In this document: in pieces, positions 1 to 8,988 of the stretch
Layout: every line of letters begins with the position of its first letter
Numbering within the stretch: position 1 is the first letter of the stretch
DNA from: Herbidospora cretacea
Lineage (GTDB): Bacteria; Actinomycetota; Actinomycetes; Streptosporangiales; Streptosporangiaceae
Reading direction: 5' to 3'
NCBI RefSeq assembly: GCF_001570605.1
Contig: NZ_BBXG01000025.1
Location: forward strand, 62,001 to 126,000
DNA: 64,000 nt
The notes under the pieces: model-generated
What the model was told of the DNA's origin: nothing
The model's database searches: none
Seen by the model: the letters and a program-made list of their open reading frames with translations, nothing else
Position numbers and translations under genes: made by a program

Positions 1-128
1 TCCACCGGCGGACGACTTTCTTCAACCCACTTGGTGTTAACCGCATCCAACGCCCGCTTATCGCCTCGTTGACCCATCAAGCCGGGTGAGTCATCTTGGG
101 CCAACCAGCACCGAACACAAGGTTCGGA

Positions 129-413
129 ATGCGGGAGAGGAAGGACGAATCGTTGGGGGAGGACGATTTCGGGCATCTGGAGCGCCTCGCTTCGGAGCTC
201 GACTCGCGGGGACTCCTCGCACGGGTCGTAACCACCCAAACGGGGCGGGCCTTCGTGCGAGTGATCAACCCGAAGGCGACGAGTCTCACCGAGAACGTCG
301 TCTGCAAGTCGGCCGACTACTGGTGGTCCTGGGGGGAACGGATGCATCGCGTCGATGATCCGGCCGGAGCCGCCACGAAAGTCGCCCGAGTTCTCGCCGC
401 GGTGGGCGAGTAG
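129..413 (+). CDS. Small conserved-looking hypothetical protein (94 aa)
   Basis: I do not recognise a family. The product is a small soluble protein with no signal peptide or membrane segment, acidic at the N-terminus, with an aromatic cluster YWWSW near residues 62-67. The ATG at 129 is preceded by AAGG at a suitable distance; a TTG at 96 would add 11 residues and cannot be excluded. It stands alone, followed by about 410 bp without a gene. Regular third-position G/C use supports real coding. No function is proposed. Confidence 0.6.
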   Translation: MRERKDESLGEDDFGHLERLASELDSRGLLARVVTTQTGRAFVRVINPKATSLTENVVCKSADYWWSWGERMHRVDDPAGAATKVARVLAAVGE

Positions 414-826
414 ATCGCAGACGGCGACGGGCCGGGTGAAGCGCAGTCACCCGGGGCCCGCCGCCACCGCCGCGGCCCCACGGAGCCGGCGGGCGGCCCG
501 GTGCGGAACGTTCCCTCGGGAACGTTGTGGCCGGCCCGCCGGCTCCGAATCTCCTCACGGTTTCCACGGTTTTCCCTGGTCTGCCGCCCGCTGACGCGGG
601 TGGCACTGGGGGGGATCCCCCTCTCGGAGAAAGGCACGAGACACGCTTCCGGGTGCGCGTCTCCGCCCCGCTGACCGCCACAGGAGCACCCGTCCCGCCG
701 CCCTCCGCGGCCCGGTGGGACGATGCTCACGTCCCCCGGCGTGAATGTGACGACAGCCGGTTCGATCGGCAATATGGGTGCAGGCCTGCCCGAAACCGAC
801 GAGCCGATCCGAGGGGGATCCACTCC
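414..826. other. Intergenic region before mscS
   Basis: No credible gene in either strand. It holds the large hairpin at 481-547 and a smaller hairpin-prone stretch around 640-662 (AGACACGC / GCGCGTCT). It could serve as terminator of the preceding gene and as leader of the channel gene. I looked for a known riboswitch fold and could not identify one by eye. Confidence 0.5.
481..547. repeat. Large two-storey inverted repeat / hairpin
   Basis: A 14-nt outer arm (481-494, CGGAGCCGGCGGGC) is perfectly complementary to 534-547. Inside sits a second perfect 9-bp stem, AACGTTCCC (507-515) with GGGAACGTT (518-526), separated by only 2 nt. The arms between (495-506 and 527-533) can pair further through GGCC. 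No U-tract follows, so a simple intrinsic terminator is not certain. The inner GGAACGTTCC palindrome could also be a protein-binding site. Confidence 0.75.
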
Positions 827-1831
827 GTGTTCCTGCTCTCCCCGAGCCCTTCCCCGTCCCCTACGCAAACGGGCCTTCTGCCCGACGCCGGGACCGCAGC
901 CAAGACCCTGTGCGAGACGGACGAACTCGGGATCTGCAATGTGGTCAGCAGCTGGATACCCAACGCCGACTGGGCCAAGATCATCGCCGGTCTGATCGGC
1001 GCGGGCATCGCGGTCATCCTGATTCTGCTGGTCGCCGTGCTGCTGCGCGCGATCGTGCACCGCCTGATCAAGCGCATCACCACCCGCGCCTCCTCCGTGT
1101 CGATGCCGGAGCGGCTGCGGTCCCGGTTCGGCGGTCCCCAGGAGGGCCTGGACGCGATCCTCGCCGAACGCCGCCGTCAGCGCTCCGAGACGCTGGGCTC
1201 CGTCCTGCGGCACGTCACGTCGATAGTGATCCTCGGCACCGCCCTGCTGATGATCATCTCCCGACTCGGACTCGACCTGGCGCCCCTGCTGACCAGCGTC
1301 GGAATCCTGGGCGTGGCCATAGGGTTCGGCGCCCAGGAGCTCGTCAAGGACTTCATCGCCGGCATGTTCATGCTGATGGAGGACCAGTACGGCGTCGGCG
1401 ACGTGGTCGACGTCGGCGTCACCACGGGCACCGTCGAGGCGGTCAGCCTGCGCATCACCCGGCTCCGCGACGTCGACGGCAAGGTCTGGTACGTCCGCAA
1501 CGGCACCATCACCCGGGTCGCCAACGAGTCGCAGGGCTGGTCGCGCGCCCTCGTGGACATCCCCGTGGCCTACGACTCCGACGTGGCCCAGACCAGGGAA
1601 CTGCTGGTCGGCGTGACCACGGAGATGTGGGAGGAGCAGGACTACCGCGACACCATCATCGTCGAGGAGCCCCAGGTCTTCGGCATGGAGCAGATCTCCG
1701 GGACGGCCATCGTCTTCCGCGTCGTCGCCAAGACCGCGCCGGGCAAGCAGCACGAGGTGGCGCGCGAGTTGCGGACCCGGATCAAGAGGGCCTTCGACGC
1801 GCGTGGCATGGCCATCGCCACGATCGCGTGA
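827..1831 (+). CDS. MscS-family small-conductance mechanosensitive channel
   Basis: Membrane channel that opens under membrane tension and releases solutes during hypo-osmotic shock. A GTG at 827 is chosen because GAGGGGG lies 9 bases upstream; the frame is open much further upstream but that part has no protein-like character. The 334-residue product has a first hydrophobic helix about residues 46-75 (WAKIIAGLIGAGIAVIL). A charged arm follows, then two helices ending in the pore-lining, glycine/alanine-rich TM3 (SVGILGVAIGFGAQELVKDFIAG). After that comes the conserved beta domain (YGVGDVVDVG, RDVDGKVWYVRNG) and an alpha-beta C-terminus. The layout matches the three-TM MscS/YkuT subgroup. It precedes glbO by 34 bp but there is no sign of functional coupling. 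Confidence 0.9.
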   Translation: MFLLSPSPSPSPTQTGLLPDAGTAAKTLCETDELGICNVVSSWIPNADWAKIIAGLIGAGIAVILILLVAVLLRAIVHRLIKRITTRASSVSMPERLRSRFGGPQEGLDAILAERRRQRSETLGSVLRHVTSIVILGTALLMIISRLGLDLAPLLTSVGILGVAIGFGAQELVKDFIAGMFMLMEDQYGVGDVVDVGVTTGTVEAVSLRITRLRDVDGKVWYVRNGTITRVANESQGWSRALVDIPVAYDSDVAQTRELLVGVTTEMWEEQDYRDTIIVEEPQVFGMEQISGTAIVFRVVAKTAPGKQHEVARELRTRIKRAFDARGMAIATIA

Positions 1832-1865
1832 CACCGGCACTCGGGAGCTGTTTTAACCTGAACGG

Positions 1866-2243
1866 GTGAGCAGCGAGCAGACGTTTTACGACCTCGTCGG
1901 CGGCGAAGAGACCTTCAACCGCCTGGTTCGGCGATTCTACGAAGGCGTCCGCGAAGACCCGCTGCTCAAACCCCTCTATCCCGACGACGACTTCGAGGGC
2001 GCCGAAGATCGTCTGCGGATGTTCCTGGTGCAATATTGGGGTGGCCCGAATACCTACAGCGTCGAGCGCGGCCACCCCCGGCTTCGCATGCGCCACGCCC
2101 CGTTCGTGATCGGCGAGGCCGAGCGCGACGCCTGGCTGAGGCACATGGGCGACGCCGTCAACGAGCTCCAGCTCCCCGCCGAGCAGGAGAGCAAGCTGTG
2201 GCAGTACCTGGTTTACGCCGCCCACAGCCTGGTAAACGCATGA
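1866..2243 (+). CDS. glbO: Group II truncated haemoglobin (trHbO)
   Basis: Small oxygen-binding globin of the mycobacterial GlbO class, thought to serve oxygen/peroxide chemistry near the membrane. The GTG at 1866 gives 125 residues, the normal length. Visible hallmarks are Tyr25 (B10), the [15 protein letters not shown] stretch, proximal His77 in [11 protein letters not shown], and Trp90 (G8) in RDAWL, the signature of group II. The stop codon lies 1 base before the ATG of the following glycosidase, so the two are probably co-transcribed and translationally coupled. That pairing is common in actinomycetes, though its meaning is unclear. Confidence 0.95.
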   Translation: MSSEQTFYDLVGGEETFNRLVRRFYEGVREDPLLKPLYPDDDFEGAEDRLRMFLVQYWGGPNTYSVERGHPRLRMRHAPFVIGEAERDAWLRHMGDAVNELQLPAEQESKLWQYLVYAAHSLVNA

Positions 2244-2244
2244 G

Positions 2245-3738
2245 ATGACCTCCCCCTGGTGGCGTGACGCCGTCGTCTACGAGATCTACGTCCGCAGCTT
2301 CGCCGACGCCTCGGGAGACGGCGTCGGCGACCTCCCCGGAGTGACGAGCCGTCTCCCCTATCTGGCCGAACTGGGCGTCGACGCCATCTGGCTGACGCCC
2401 TTCTACACCTCGCCGATGGCCGACGGCGGTTATGACGTGGCCGATTACCGCGACGTCGATCCCCGTTTCGGCACTTTGGCCGATTTCGACGCCCTGGTCG
2501 AGGCGGCCCACGGGCTGGGCCTGCGGGTGATGATCGACATCGTCCCGAACCACAGCTCGATCGACCACCCGTGGTTCCAGGAGGCGCTGCGCGGCGTCAA
2601 GCGCGACCGCTACATCTTCCGGCAGACCACCAACGACTGGCAGTCGGTCTTCGGCGGCCCGGCCTGGACCCGCGTCGCCGACGGCTCCTACTACCTGCAC
2701 CTGTTCGCCCCCGAGCAGCCCGATTTCAACTGGCGCAACCCCGAGGTGCACGCCGAGTTCCTCGACGTCCTGCGGTTCTGGCTCGACCGGGGCGTCGACG
2801 GCTTCCGGATCGACGTGGCCAACGGCCTCTACAAGGCCGAGGACCTGCCCGACACTTCGGCCGGGTTCGTCTCGGACAGCCCGATGTCGAGCCGCCCCGA
2901 GGTGCACGGCGTCTACCGGGAGTGGCGGGCCCTCATGGACACCTATCCCGGCGACCGGGCGTTCGTGGGCGAGGTGTGGACCGACACTCCGGAGGACCTC
3001 GCTCTCTACGTGCGTCCGGACGAACTCCACCAGAGCTTCAACTTCGCCTGGCTGAAGGCCCCGTGGTCGGCCGACGCGTTCCGGGCGGTGATCGACAAGA
3101 CGCTGACCGAGATCGCCGCCCCGACGTGGGTGCTGTCCAACCACGACGTCGTGCGCCATGTGACCCGCTACGGCGAGGGATCGCTGTCGCCGTCGGGCGG
3201 AGTGGATCGGGCGAAAGCCGCACTCCTGGCCATGTTGGCCCTCCCCGGGTCGGCATACCTCTACCAGGGGGAGGAACTCGGCCTCCCCGAGGTAGTGGAA
3301 ATTCCTCCGGACAGGCGGCAGGACCCCACCTTCTTCCAGACCGGCGGCGAGCTCCCCGGCCGCGACGGCTGCCGCGTCCCCCTGCCGTGGTCGGGCTCCG
3401 CGAGCCCCTACGGCTTCGGCACGGGAGAGCCGTGGCTTCCCCAGCCGTCGAGCTGGGCGCTGCTGACCGCCGAGCGCCAGTCGGCCGATCCGACCTCGAC
3501 GCTGTCCTTCTACAAGGCGGCGCTGGCCTGGCGGAAGCAGATCATGTCCGGCGACGGGATCGAGTGGCTCCCCGGCCCGGCCGACACGCTGTTCTTCCGC
3601 CGGGGCTCGGCGATCTGCGCGGTCAACTGCGGCGACGAGGCGGTGCCGCTGCCCGGCCACAAGGAGATCGTCCTGGCGACGACCCCGCTGACCGACGGCC
3701 TCCTCCCGCCGGACGGCGGAGCCTGGCTGCTGACCTGA
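2245..3738 (+). CDS. GH13 alpha-glucosidase / oligosaccharide hydrolase
   Basis: Cytoplasmic glycoside hydrolase family 13 enzyme acting on alpha-glucosidic linkages of short malto- or isomalto-oligosaccharides (alpha-glucosidase or oligo-1,6-glucosidase; also trehalose-related activity possible). The (beta/alpha)8 barrel begins with WWRDAVVYEIYVRSFADASGDGVGDL. Catalytic residues are readable: the nucleophile Asp at about residue 189 in GFRIDVANG, the acid/base Glu at about 243 in FVGEVWTD, and the transition-state Asp at about 302 in SNHDVVRH. At 497 residues it is slightly short because the C-terminal beta domain is compact. There is no signal peptide. It is coupled to glbO upstream (1-nt gap) and followed by a hairpin at 3744-3775. 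Confidence 0.9.
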   Translation: MTSPWWRDAVVYEIYVRSFADASGDGVGDLPGVTSRLPYLAELGVDAIWLTPFYTSPMADGGYDVADYRDVDPRFGTLADFDALVEAAHGLGLRVMIDIVPNHSSIDHPWFQEALRGVKRDRYIFRQTTNDWQSVFGGPAWTRVADGSYYLHLFAPEQPDFNWRNPEVHAEFLDVLRFWLDRGVDGFRIDVANGLYKAEDLPDTSAGFVSDSPMSSRPEVHGVYREWRALMDTYPGDRAFVGEVWTDTPEDLALYVRPDELHQSFNFAWLKAPWSADAFRAVIDKTLTEIAAPTWVLSNHDVVRHVTRYGEGSLSPSGGVDRAKAALLAMLALPGSAYLYQGEELGLPEVVEIPPDRRQDPTFFQTGGELPGRDGCRVPLPWSGSASPYGFGTGEPWLPQPSSWALLTAERQSADPTSTLSFYKAALAWRKQIMSGDGIEWLPGPADTLFFRRGSAICAVNCGDEAVPLPGHKEIVLATTPLTDGLLPPDGGAWLLT

Positions 3739-3743
3739 GACTT

Positions 3744-3775
3744 GTCCCGAGGAGGAAAAATTTCCACCTCGGGAC
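3744..3775. terminator. Bidirectional hairpin between convergent genes
   Basis: GTCCCGAGG (3744-3752) pairs perfectly with CCTCGGGAC (3767-3775), with an A/T-rich loop. A second short stem (GGGTGA/TCACCC) follows near 3799-3817. The hairpins lie between the converging ends of the GH13 gene and the HxlR regulator, the expected place for a shared terminator. Confidence 0.65.
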
Positions 3776-3821
3776 TTCTCCCGGGAACTTCCCTCCCGGG
3801 TGAGGTTTCTTCACCCCGGCG

Positions 3822-4307
3822 TCAGCGCGACGGACGGGAGAGCGCATCCGGAGCGGAGGCGGAGGCGGTGAACACCACCGATTCAACGGGGACCACCGCA
3901 TCGGTGTCGTCGACGAAGGTGACGCGGACCGGCCGGTCGCCGACCGCCGAGCGCCGCAGGACGGTGGGGCCCGAGCTCGGCGGCCGGTGCTCGTCGCCCC
4001 ACTGCTGGAGGGCGGCGAGGACGACGAGCAGCTTCTCCCCGGCCGGGGTCAGGTGGTAGCTGTAGCGGGTGCGCGCGCCCGGCTCCCGGTAGGGCTGCTT
4101 CTCCAGCACGCCCGCGTCCAGCAGGACGTTCAGGCGGTTGCTGAGGATGTCGGGCGCGATGCGCAGGCCGTCGCGGAAGTCGGCGAAGCGGGTGGTCTTC
4201 CGCAGGACCGCCTCGCGCAGGATCAGGATGGTCCACTTGTCGCCGACGACCTCGATCGTGCGGGCGATCGAGCAGAGCTCCTCGGACGCGCAACTGACAT
4301 CACTCAT
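3822..4307 (-). CDS. HxlR-family winged-helix transcriptional regulator
   Basis: DNA-binding regulator of the HxlR/DUF24 family (161 aa from the ATG at 4307), which usually sense electrophiles or redox state or control neighbouring oxidoreductases. The winged helix is seen in CSIARTIEVVGDKWTILILREAVLRKTTRFADF and SNRLNVLLDAGVLEKQPY. Three cysteines could be sensors: two in SCASEELC near the N-terminus are the most likely. An upstream in-frame ATG at 4337 lies inside the palindromic operator, so the 4307 start is preferred. A TAGGCT -10-like box sits just before it, which would give a very short leader. The same operator sequence occurs before the adjacent SDR gene, suggesting autoregulation plus SDR control. 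About 50 C-terminal residues beyond the domain are of unknown role. Confidence 0.85.
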   Translation of the reverse strand: MSDVSCASEELCSIARTIEVVGDKWTILILREAVLRKTTRFADFRDGLRIAPDILSNRLNVLLDAGVLEKQPYREPGARTRYSYHLTPAGEKLLVVLAALQQWGDEHRPPSSGPTVLRRSAVGDRPVRVTFVDDTDAVVPVESVVFTASASAPDALSRPSR

Positions 4308-4324
4308 GTCCACCAGCCTAGTTC

Positions 4325-4347
4325 CTGAGTAGCGCATCCCTACTCAG
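4325..4347. promoter_or_regulatory. Predicted HxlR operator 1
   Basis: Perfect 8-bp inverted repeat CTGAGTAG (4325-4332) / CTACTCAG (4340-4347) with a 7-bp spacer, i.e. CTGAGT-N11-ACTCAG. It lies 18 bp upstream of the preferred regulator start. The identical half-sites and identical N11 spacing recur at 5119-5141. Confidence 0.75.
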
Positions 4348-4355
4348 TGGGGGGA

Positions 4356-5069
4356 CTACCGGGCGACCGGCAGTCCCGGGTAGAGCAGGTCGAGCCCGCC
4401 GGACAGGGCCGACCTGACGTTGCGGCTCGTGTCGTCGGCGAGCACTTCGAGAGCGCGCTCCTGGACGCCGTCGAGGGCGAGGCCCGCGACCCACGCCGGG
4501 TCGACCTTGTCGGCGCTGTCGACGTGGCCGGCCATGTCGGTGTCCATGTAGCCGACGTGGAGCGCCGTGACGTCGATGCCGGCGGAGGCGAGCTCCTGGC
4601 GGATCACGTTGGTCATGCCCAGCTCGGCGGCCTTGGCGGCGCTGTAGCCGCCCACCGTGGGGAAATGGACCCAGGACAGGACGGACAGGACGTTGAGGAT
4701 CGCCCCTCCCCCGTTGGCCGTGAGGACCGGGGCGAAGGCCCGGGTGACGTTGAGGGTCCCGAAGTAGTGGGTCTCCATCTCCAGCCGGATGTCGGCGATG
4801 TCGCCGGTGACCAGACCCGCGTTGGTGCTGATGCCGGCGTTGTTGATCAGCAGGGTGACGTCGGGCGCGCTCTCCGCCGCCTTCGCCACCGAGTCGAGGT
4901 CGGTGATGTCCAGCTGGATCGGCACCACACCCGGCAGGTCGACCGACTCGGGCCGCCGCGCGCCCGCGTAGACCTTCGCGGCCCCGCGCTTGAGCAGTTC
5001 GGCGGCCAGGCTCCGGCCGAGCCCGCGGTTGGCGCCGGTCACCAGTGCGACGGAGTTCGTGATGTCCAT
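4356..5069 (-). CDS. Short-chain dehydrogenase/reductase (SDR)
   Basis: Classical NAD(P)-dependent SDR of 237 residues, substrate unknown. The N-terminal nucleotide-binding motif is VTGANRGLG (residues 8-16), followed by INNAGIS and the catalytic YSAAK with its upstream serine in NVLSVLSW. The ATG at 5069 follows GAGGGGGATTC, a strong ribosome-binding site; the open frame continues upstream only as antisense of the HAD remnant. The promoter region carries the HxlR operator at 5119-5141, with a TAGGTT -10-like box downstream of it. The gene ends 48 bp before the regulator's preferred start (4307), same strand. It is likely a regulator-controlled detoxifying or aldehyde/quinone reductase; that part is inference. 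Confidence 0.88.
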   Translation of the reverse strand: MDITNSVALVTGANRGLGRSLAAELLKRGAAKVYAGARRPESVDLPGVVPIQLDITDLDSVAKAAESAPDVTLLINNAGISTNAGLVTGDIADIRLEMETHYFGTLNVTRAFAPVLTANGGGAILNVLSVLSWVHFPTVGGYSAAKAAELGMTNVIRQELASAGIDVTALHVGYMDTDMAGHVDSADKVDPAWVAGLALDGVQERALEVLADDTSRNVRSALSGGLDLLYPGLPVAR

Positions 5070-5118
5070 AGTTGAATCCCCCTCTGAGTCCTGAATACGT
5101 ATCCAGAACCTAGCCCAT

Positions 5119-5141
5119 CTGAGTAGGCATCTACAACTCAG
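5119..5141. promoter_or_regulatory. Predicted HxlR operator 2 (SDR promoter)
   Basis: CTGAGT (5119-5124) and ACTCAG (5136-5141) separated by 11 bp, the same architecture as at 4325-4347, with an inner GTAG/CTAC pair. It overlaps a plausible promoter for the SDR gene (TTGTAG, 18 bp, TAGGTT on the minus strand). The stop codon of the truncated HAD gene lies inside this operator. Confidence 0.7.
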
Positions 5142-5518
5142 GGGGTCGCCTCGCCGAGGAACGCGGGGATCTCGCGCAGGCAGGCCATCGCGTCGGGGTA
5201 GAGCTTCACCTCGGCGTGCCGGGCGCGCATGTACACGCTGTGGACGTTGCCGATGAACGCGCCGGTGGCACCGGTCCGCCGGCCGCACTCGTCGAAGGCG
5301 ACCCGCCGGATGTCCTCCATGCGGGCGCGGGCGAAGGCGGGGCGTGCCGCCACGTCGTCGCGGACCTGGGTCAGCCACGCCGCCGTGACCGGCTCGCCGT
5401 CCAGGGTCAGGCCTTCGGCGGCGAACAGGTCCGCGGCCAGCGCCAGCGCCCGGCGCATCGCCCCCTGGAAGTCCCACAACGTCTCGTCACCGTCGAAGGT
5501 GACCACGGAGATGCTCAT
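5138..5518 (-). pseudogene. C-terminally truncated HAD-superfamily hydrolase
   Basis: The N-terminal half of a HAD phosphatase is intact: motif I is FDGDETLWDFQ, with both aspartates, followed by a helical cap. The chain stops at about 126 residues, just after KLYPDAMACLREI, which in full-length relatives (about 220 aa) immediately precedes motif II. Motifs II-IV (Ser/Thr, Lys, DD) are therefore missing and phosphatase activity is not expected. The stop codon falls inside the CTGAGT half-site of the SDR operator. No C-terminal remnant is visible downstream, which suggests that arrival of the SDR/HxlR segment, or a deletion, cut the gene. A novel short protein remains a less likely alternative. 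Confidence 0.7.
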
Positions 5519-5757
5519 GGCACCCATCGTGGCGTCGCGGTGCGGTGCGGGAGCGGTGGTCGGCGCCGGTCGCGGCGGGCGGCGGAGGCGGCGGGCGGGG
5601 CCAGGGTGGGCGGAGCCGTAACGGAAGGAAGGCTTGAAAGATTTTTTCTGACTTCTTCGAAGTTTCCGTTATCCGGTGGTGACCTGCGGGTCTCCTGTGT
5701 GGCGGCGCTCGTGAGCGCCCCCTCCACGTCTCCAACAGGACAAGGACTTCATCCACC

Positions 5758-7200
5758 ATGAGCACTACCGCCTCGCGCGGCGTAGGCCGGGCCCGCCGCC
5801 TGGCGCTGGCCGGTGTCCTTTCCGGTCTCCTCGGCACCTCTCTGGTGAGCGTCACCTCCCCGGCCGTCGCGGCCGAGGTGCCCCTGTCGCAGGGCCGCAC
5901 CGCCACCGCCTCGTCGGCGGAGCGCGGTGACCTGTCCCCCGCGGCCGCCTTCGACGGCAAGACCGCCACCCGCTGGTCCAGCAAGTTCAGCGACCCGCAG
6001 TGGCTCGCGGTCGACCTCGGCAAGTCCACCGCCATCAAGCAGATCGTGATCAACTGGGAGCGGGCCTACGCCACCGCCTTCCAGATCCAGACCGCCGCCA
6101 CCGCCGGCGGCCCCTGGACGACCGTGCACACCACCACCGCCGGCAAGGGCGGCGTCCAGACCATCAACGTCTCGGCCACCGGCCGTTTCGTGCGCCTGTA
6201 CGCCACCAAGCGCTCCAGCCAGTACGGCGTCTCCCTGTGGGAGTTCCAGGTCTTCGGCACCGGCGGCGGCACCACGCAGCCGACCCCGACCCCCACCCCC
6301 ACCAAGCCCACGCCCAGCACCGACCCGACCACCACGCCGCCCACCAGCTCGCCCGCCGGTTGGGTGCCTGTGGACCAGGCCGCGTGGAAGAAGGCGCTGG
6401 ACGCCTACAACAGCGTCCCCTTCGAGTCGGTCCCCGCCAACATCGTGCGGGTGCCCGAGTTCCACACCAACTGCACCGTCGCCAACGAGGCCAAGGACGA
6501 CCCGATCGTCCTGCCCGGCCTGGTCGGCGCCTCCCACCTGCACACCTTCTTCGGCCCGAAGGTCTCGGCCAACACCACGACCGCCGACCTGCTCAAGAGC
6601 GCCACGACCTGTGACGCCCCCGGGGACAAGAGCGCCTACTGGGCGCCCACCCTGCTGAAGAACGGCCAGCCGGTCGAGATGAAGAACTTCCGCGTCTACT
6701 ACGGCTCGCGCCTCAAGGACCCGTCGGAGGTCCGGCCGTTCCCGCCGGGCCTGCGCATCGTCCAGGGTGACGCCAAGCGTCAGGTCGCGACGCCGAAGGG
6801 CGCCTCCGGCCAGTTCTGGTGCGCCGGCAGCGCCGAGACCGGCCGTAGCTCCGACGGCAACTGGCCCGTCTGCGCCCCGGGCGGCAACCTGATCTACCAG
6901 CTCACCTTCCAGGACTGCTGGGACGGCAAGCACATCGACTCGCCCGACCACAAGTCGCACATGGGCCCGGCCAAGAACGGCACCTGCACCGGCGACTACC
7001 CCGTCGCGGTCCCGAACCTGTCGTTCATGCTCGGCTACGACTCCCTCGGCGGCAACGGCCTGGCCCTGTCGTCGGGCATGCCGTCGTCGATCCACGGCGA
7101 CTTCATGAACGCCTGGACGCCGGAAGCGCTCGGCGCCATGGTCAAGGTCTGCATCAACCAGGACGCCAAGTGCGGCGTCACTCCTGGCTGGAAGAAGTGA
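5758..7200 (+). CDS. Secreted F5/8C (discoidin) - DUF1996 protein
   Basis: Exported protein of 480 residues. An N-terminal twin-arginine-rich, hydrophobic signal peptide ends around AVAAEV (residues 35-41). Residues about 42-170 form an F5/8 type C/CBM32 carbohydrate-binding fold (ATASSAERGDLSPAAAFDGKTATRWSS). A Pro/Thr linker follows (TQPTPTPTPTKPTPST). The rest is a DUF1996 domain with its typical HLHTFFG and PDHKSHMGP signatures. DUF1996 domains occur in fungal and actinobacterial wall-associated proteins of unknown activity. The 5' leader has an A/T-rich promoter-like segment (5640-5685) and a GGCGCTC/GAGCGCC hairpin at 5704-5719. Binding to a cell-wall or plant polysaccharide is the likely role of the first domain. 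Confidence 0.88.
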   Translation: MSTTASRGVGRARRLALAGVLSGLLGTSLVSVTSPAVAAEVPLSQGRTATASSAERGDLSPAAAFDGKTATRWSSKFSDPQWLAVDLGKSTAIKQIVINWERAYATAFQIQTAATAGGPWTTVHTTTAGKGGVQTINVSATGRFVRLYATKRSSQYGVSLWEFQVFGTGGGTTQPTPTPTPTKPTPSTDPTTTPPTSSPAGWVPVDQAAWKKALDAYNSVPFESVPANIVRVPEFHTNCTVANEAKDDPIVLPGLVGASHLHTFFGPKVSANTTTADLLKSATTCDAPGDKSAYWAPTLLKNGQPVEMKNFRVYYGSRLKDPSEVRPFPPGLRIVQGDAKRQVATPKGASGQFWCAGSAETGRSSDGNWPVCAPGGNLIYQLTFQDCWDGKHIDSPDHKSHMGPAKNGTCTGDYPVAVPNLSFMLGYDSLGGNGLALSSGMPSSIHGDFMNAWTPEALGAMVKVCINQDAKCGVTPGWKK

Positions 7201-7205
7201 CCTAA

Positions 7206-7238
7206 CCGGTGATCCCGTCTTGCGGGCGGGATCACCGG
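7206..7238. terminator. Intrinsic hairpin after DUF1996 gene
   Basis: CCGGTGATCCCG (7206-7217) pairs perfectly with CGGGATCACCGG (7227-7238), loop of 9 nt, 5 bp after the stop codon. It is the first of two consecutive hairpins between converging genes. Confidence 0.8.
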
Positions 7239-7250
7239 CACCAGCTCAAC

Positions 7251-7287
7251 GAGAAGGCCACCCGCGACGATCGCGGGTGGCCTTCTC
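7251..7287. terminator. Strong bidirectional terminator hairpin
   Basis: A 17-bp perfect stem, 7251-7267 with 7271-7287 (GAGAAGGCCACCCGCGA and its complement) around a 3-nt loop. It lies between the DUF1996 gene and the 3' end of ettA, and should stop transcription from both sides. Confidence 0.85.
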
Positions 7288-7302
7288 CGTTGGATGTGAG
7301 CC

Positions 7303-8967
<1,665 letters not shown>

Positions 8968-8988
8968 GCAGTCAAGCTTAGTGGCAAC

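Noticed and set aside
4308-4337. Upstream ATG at 4337 as the start of the HxlR regulator
   Set aside because: It lies inside the palindromic operator and upstream of the likely -10 box; the ATG at 4307 fits the family N-terminus.
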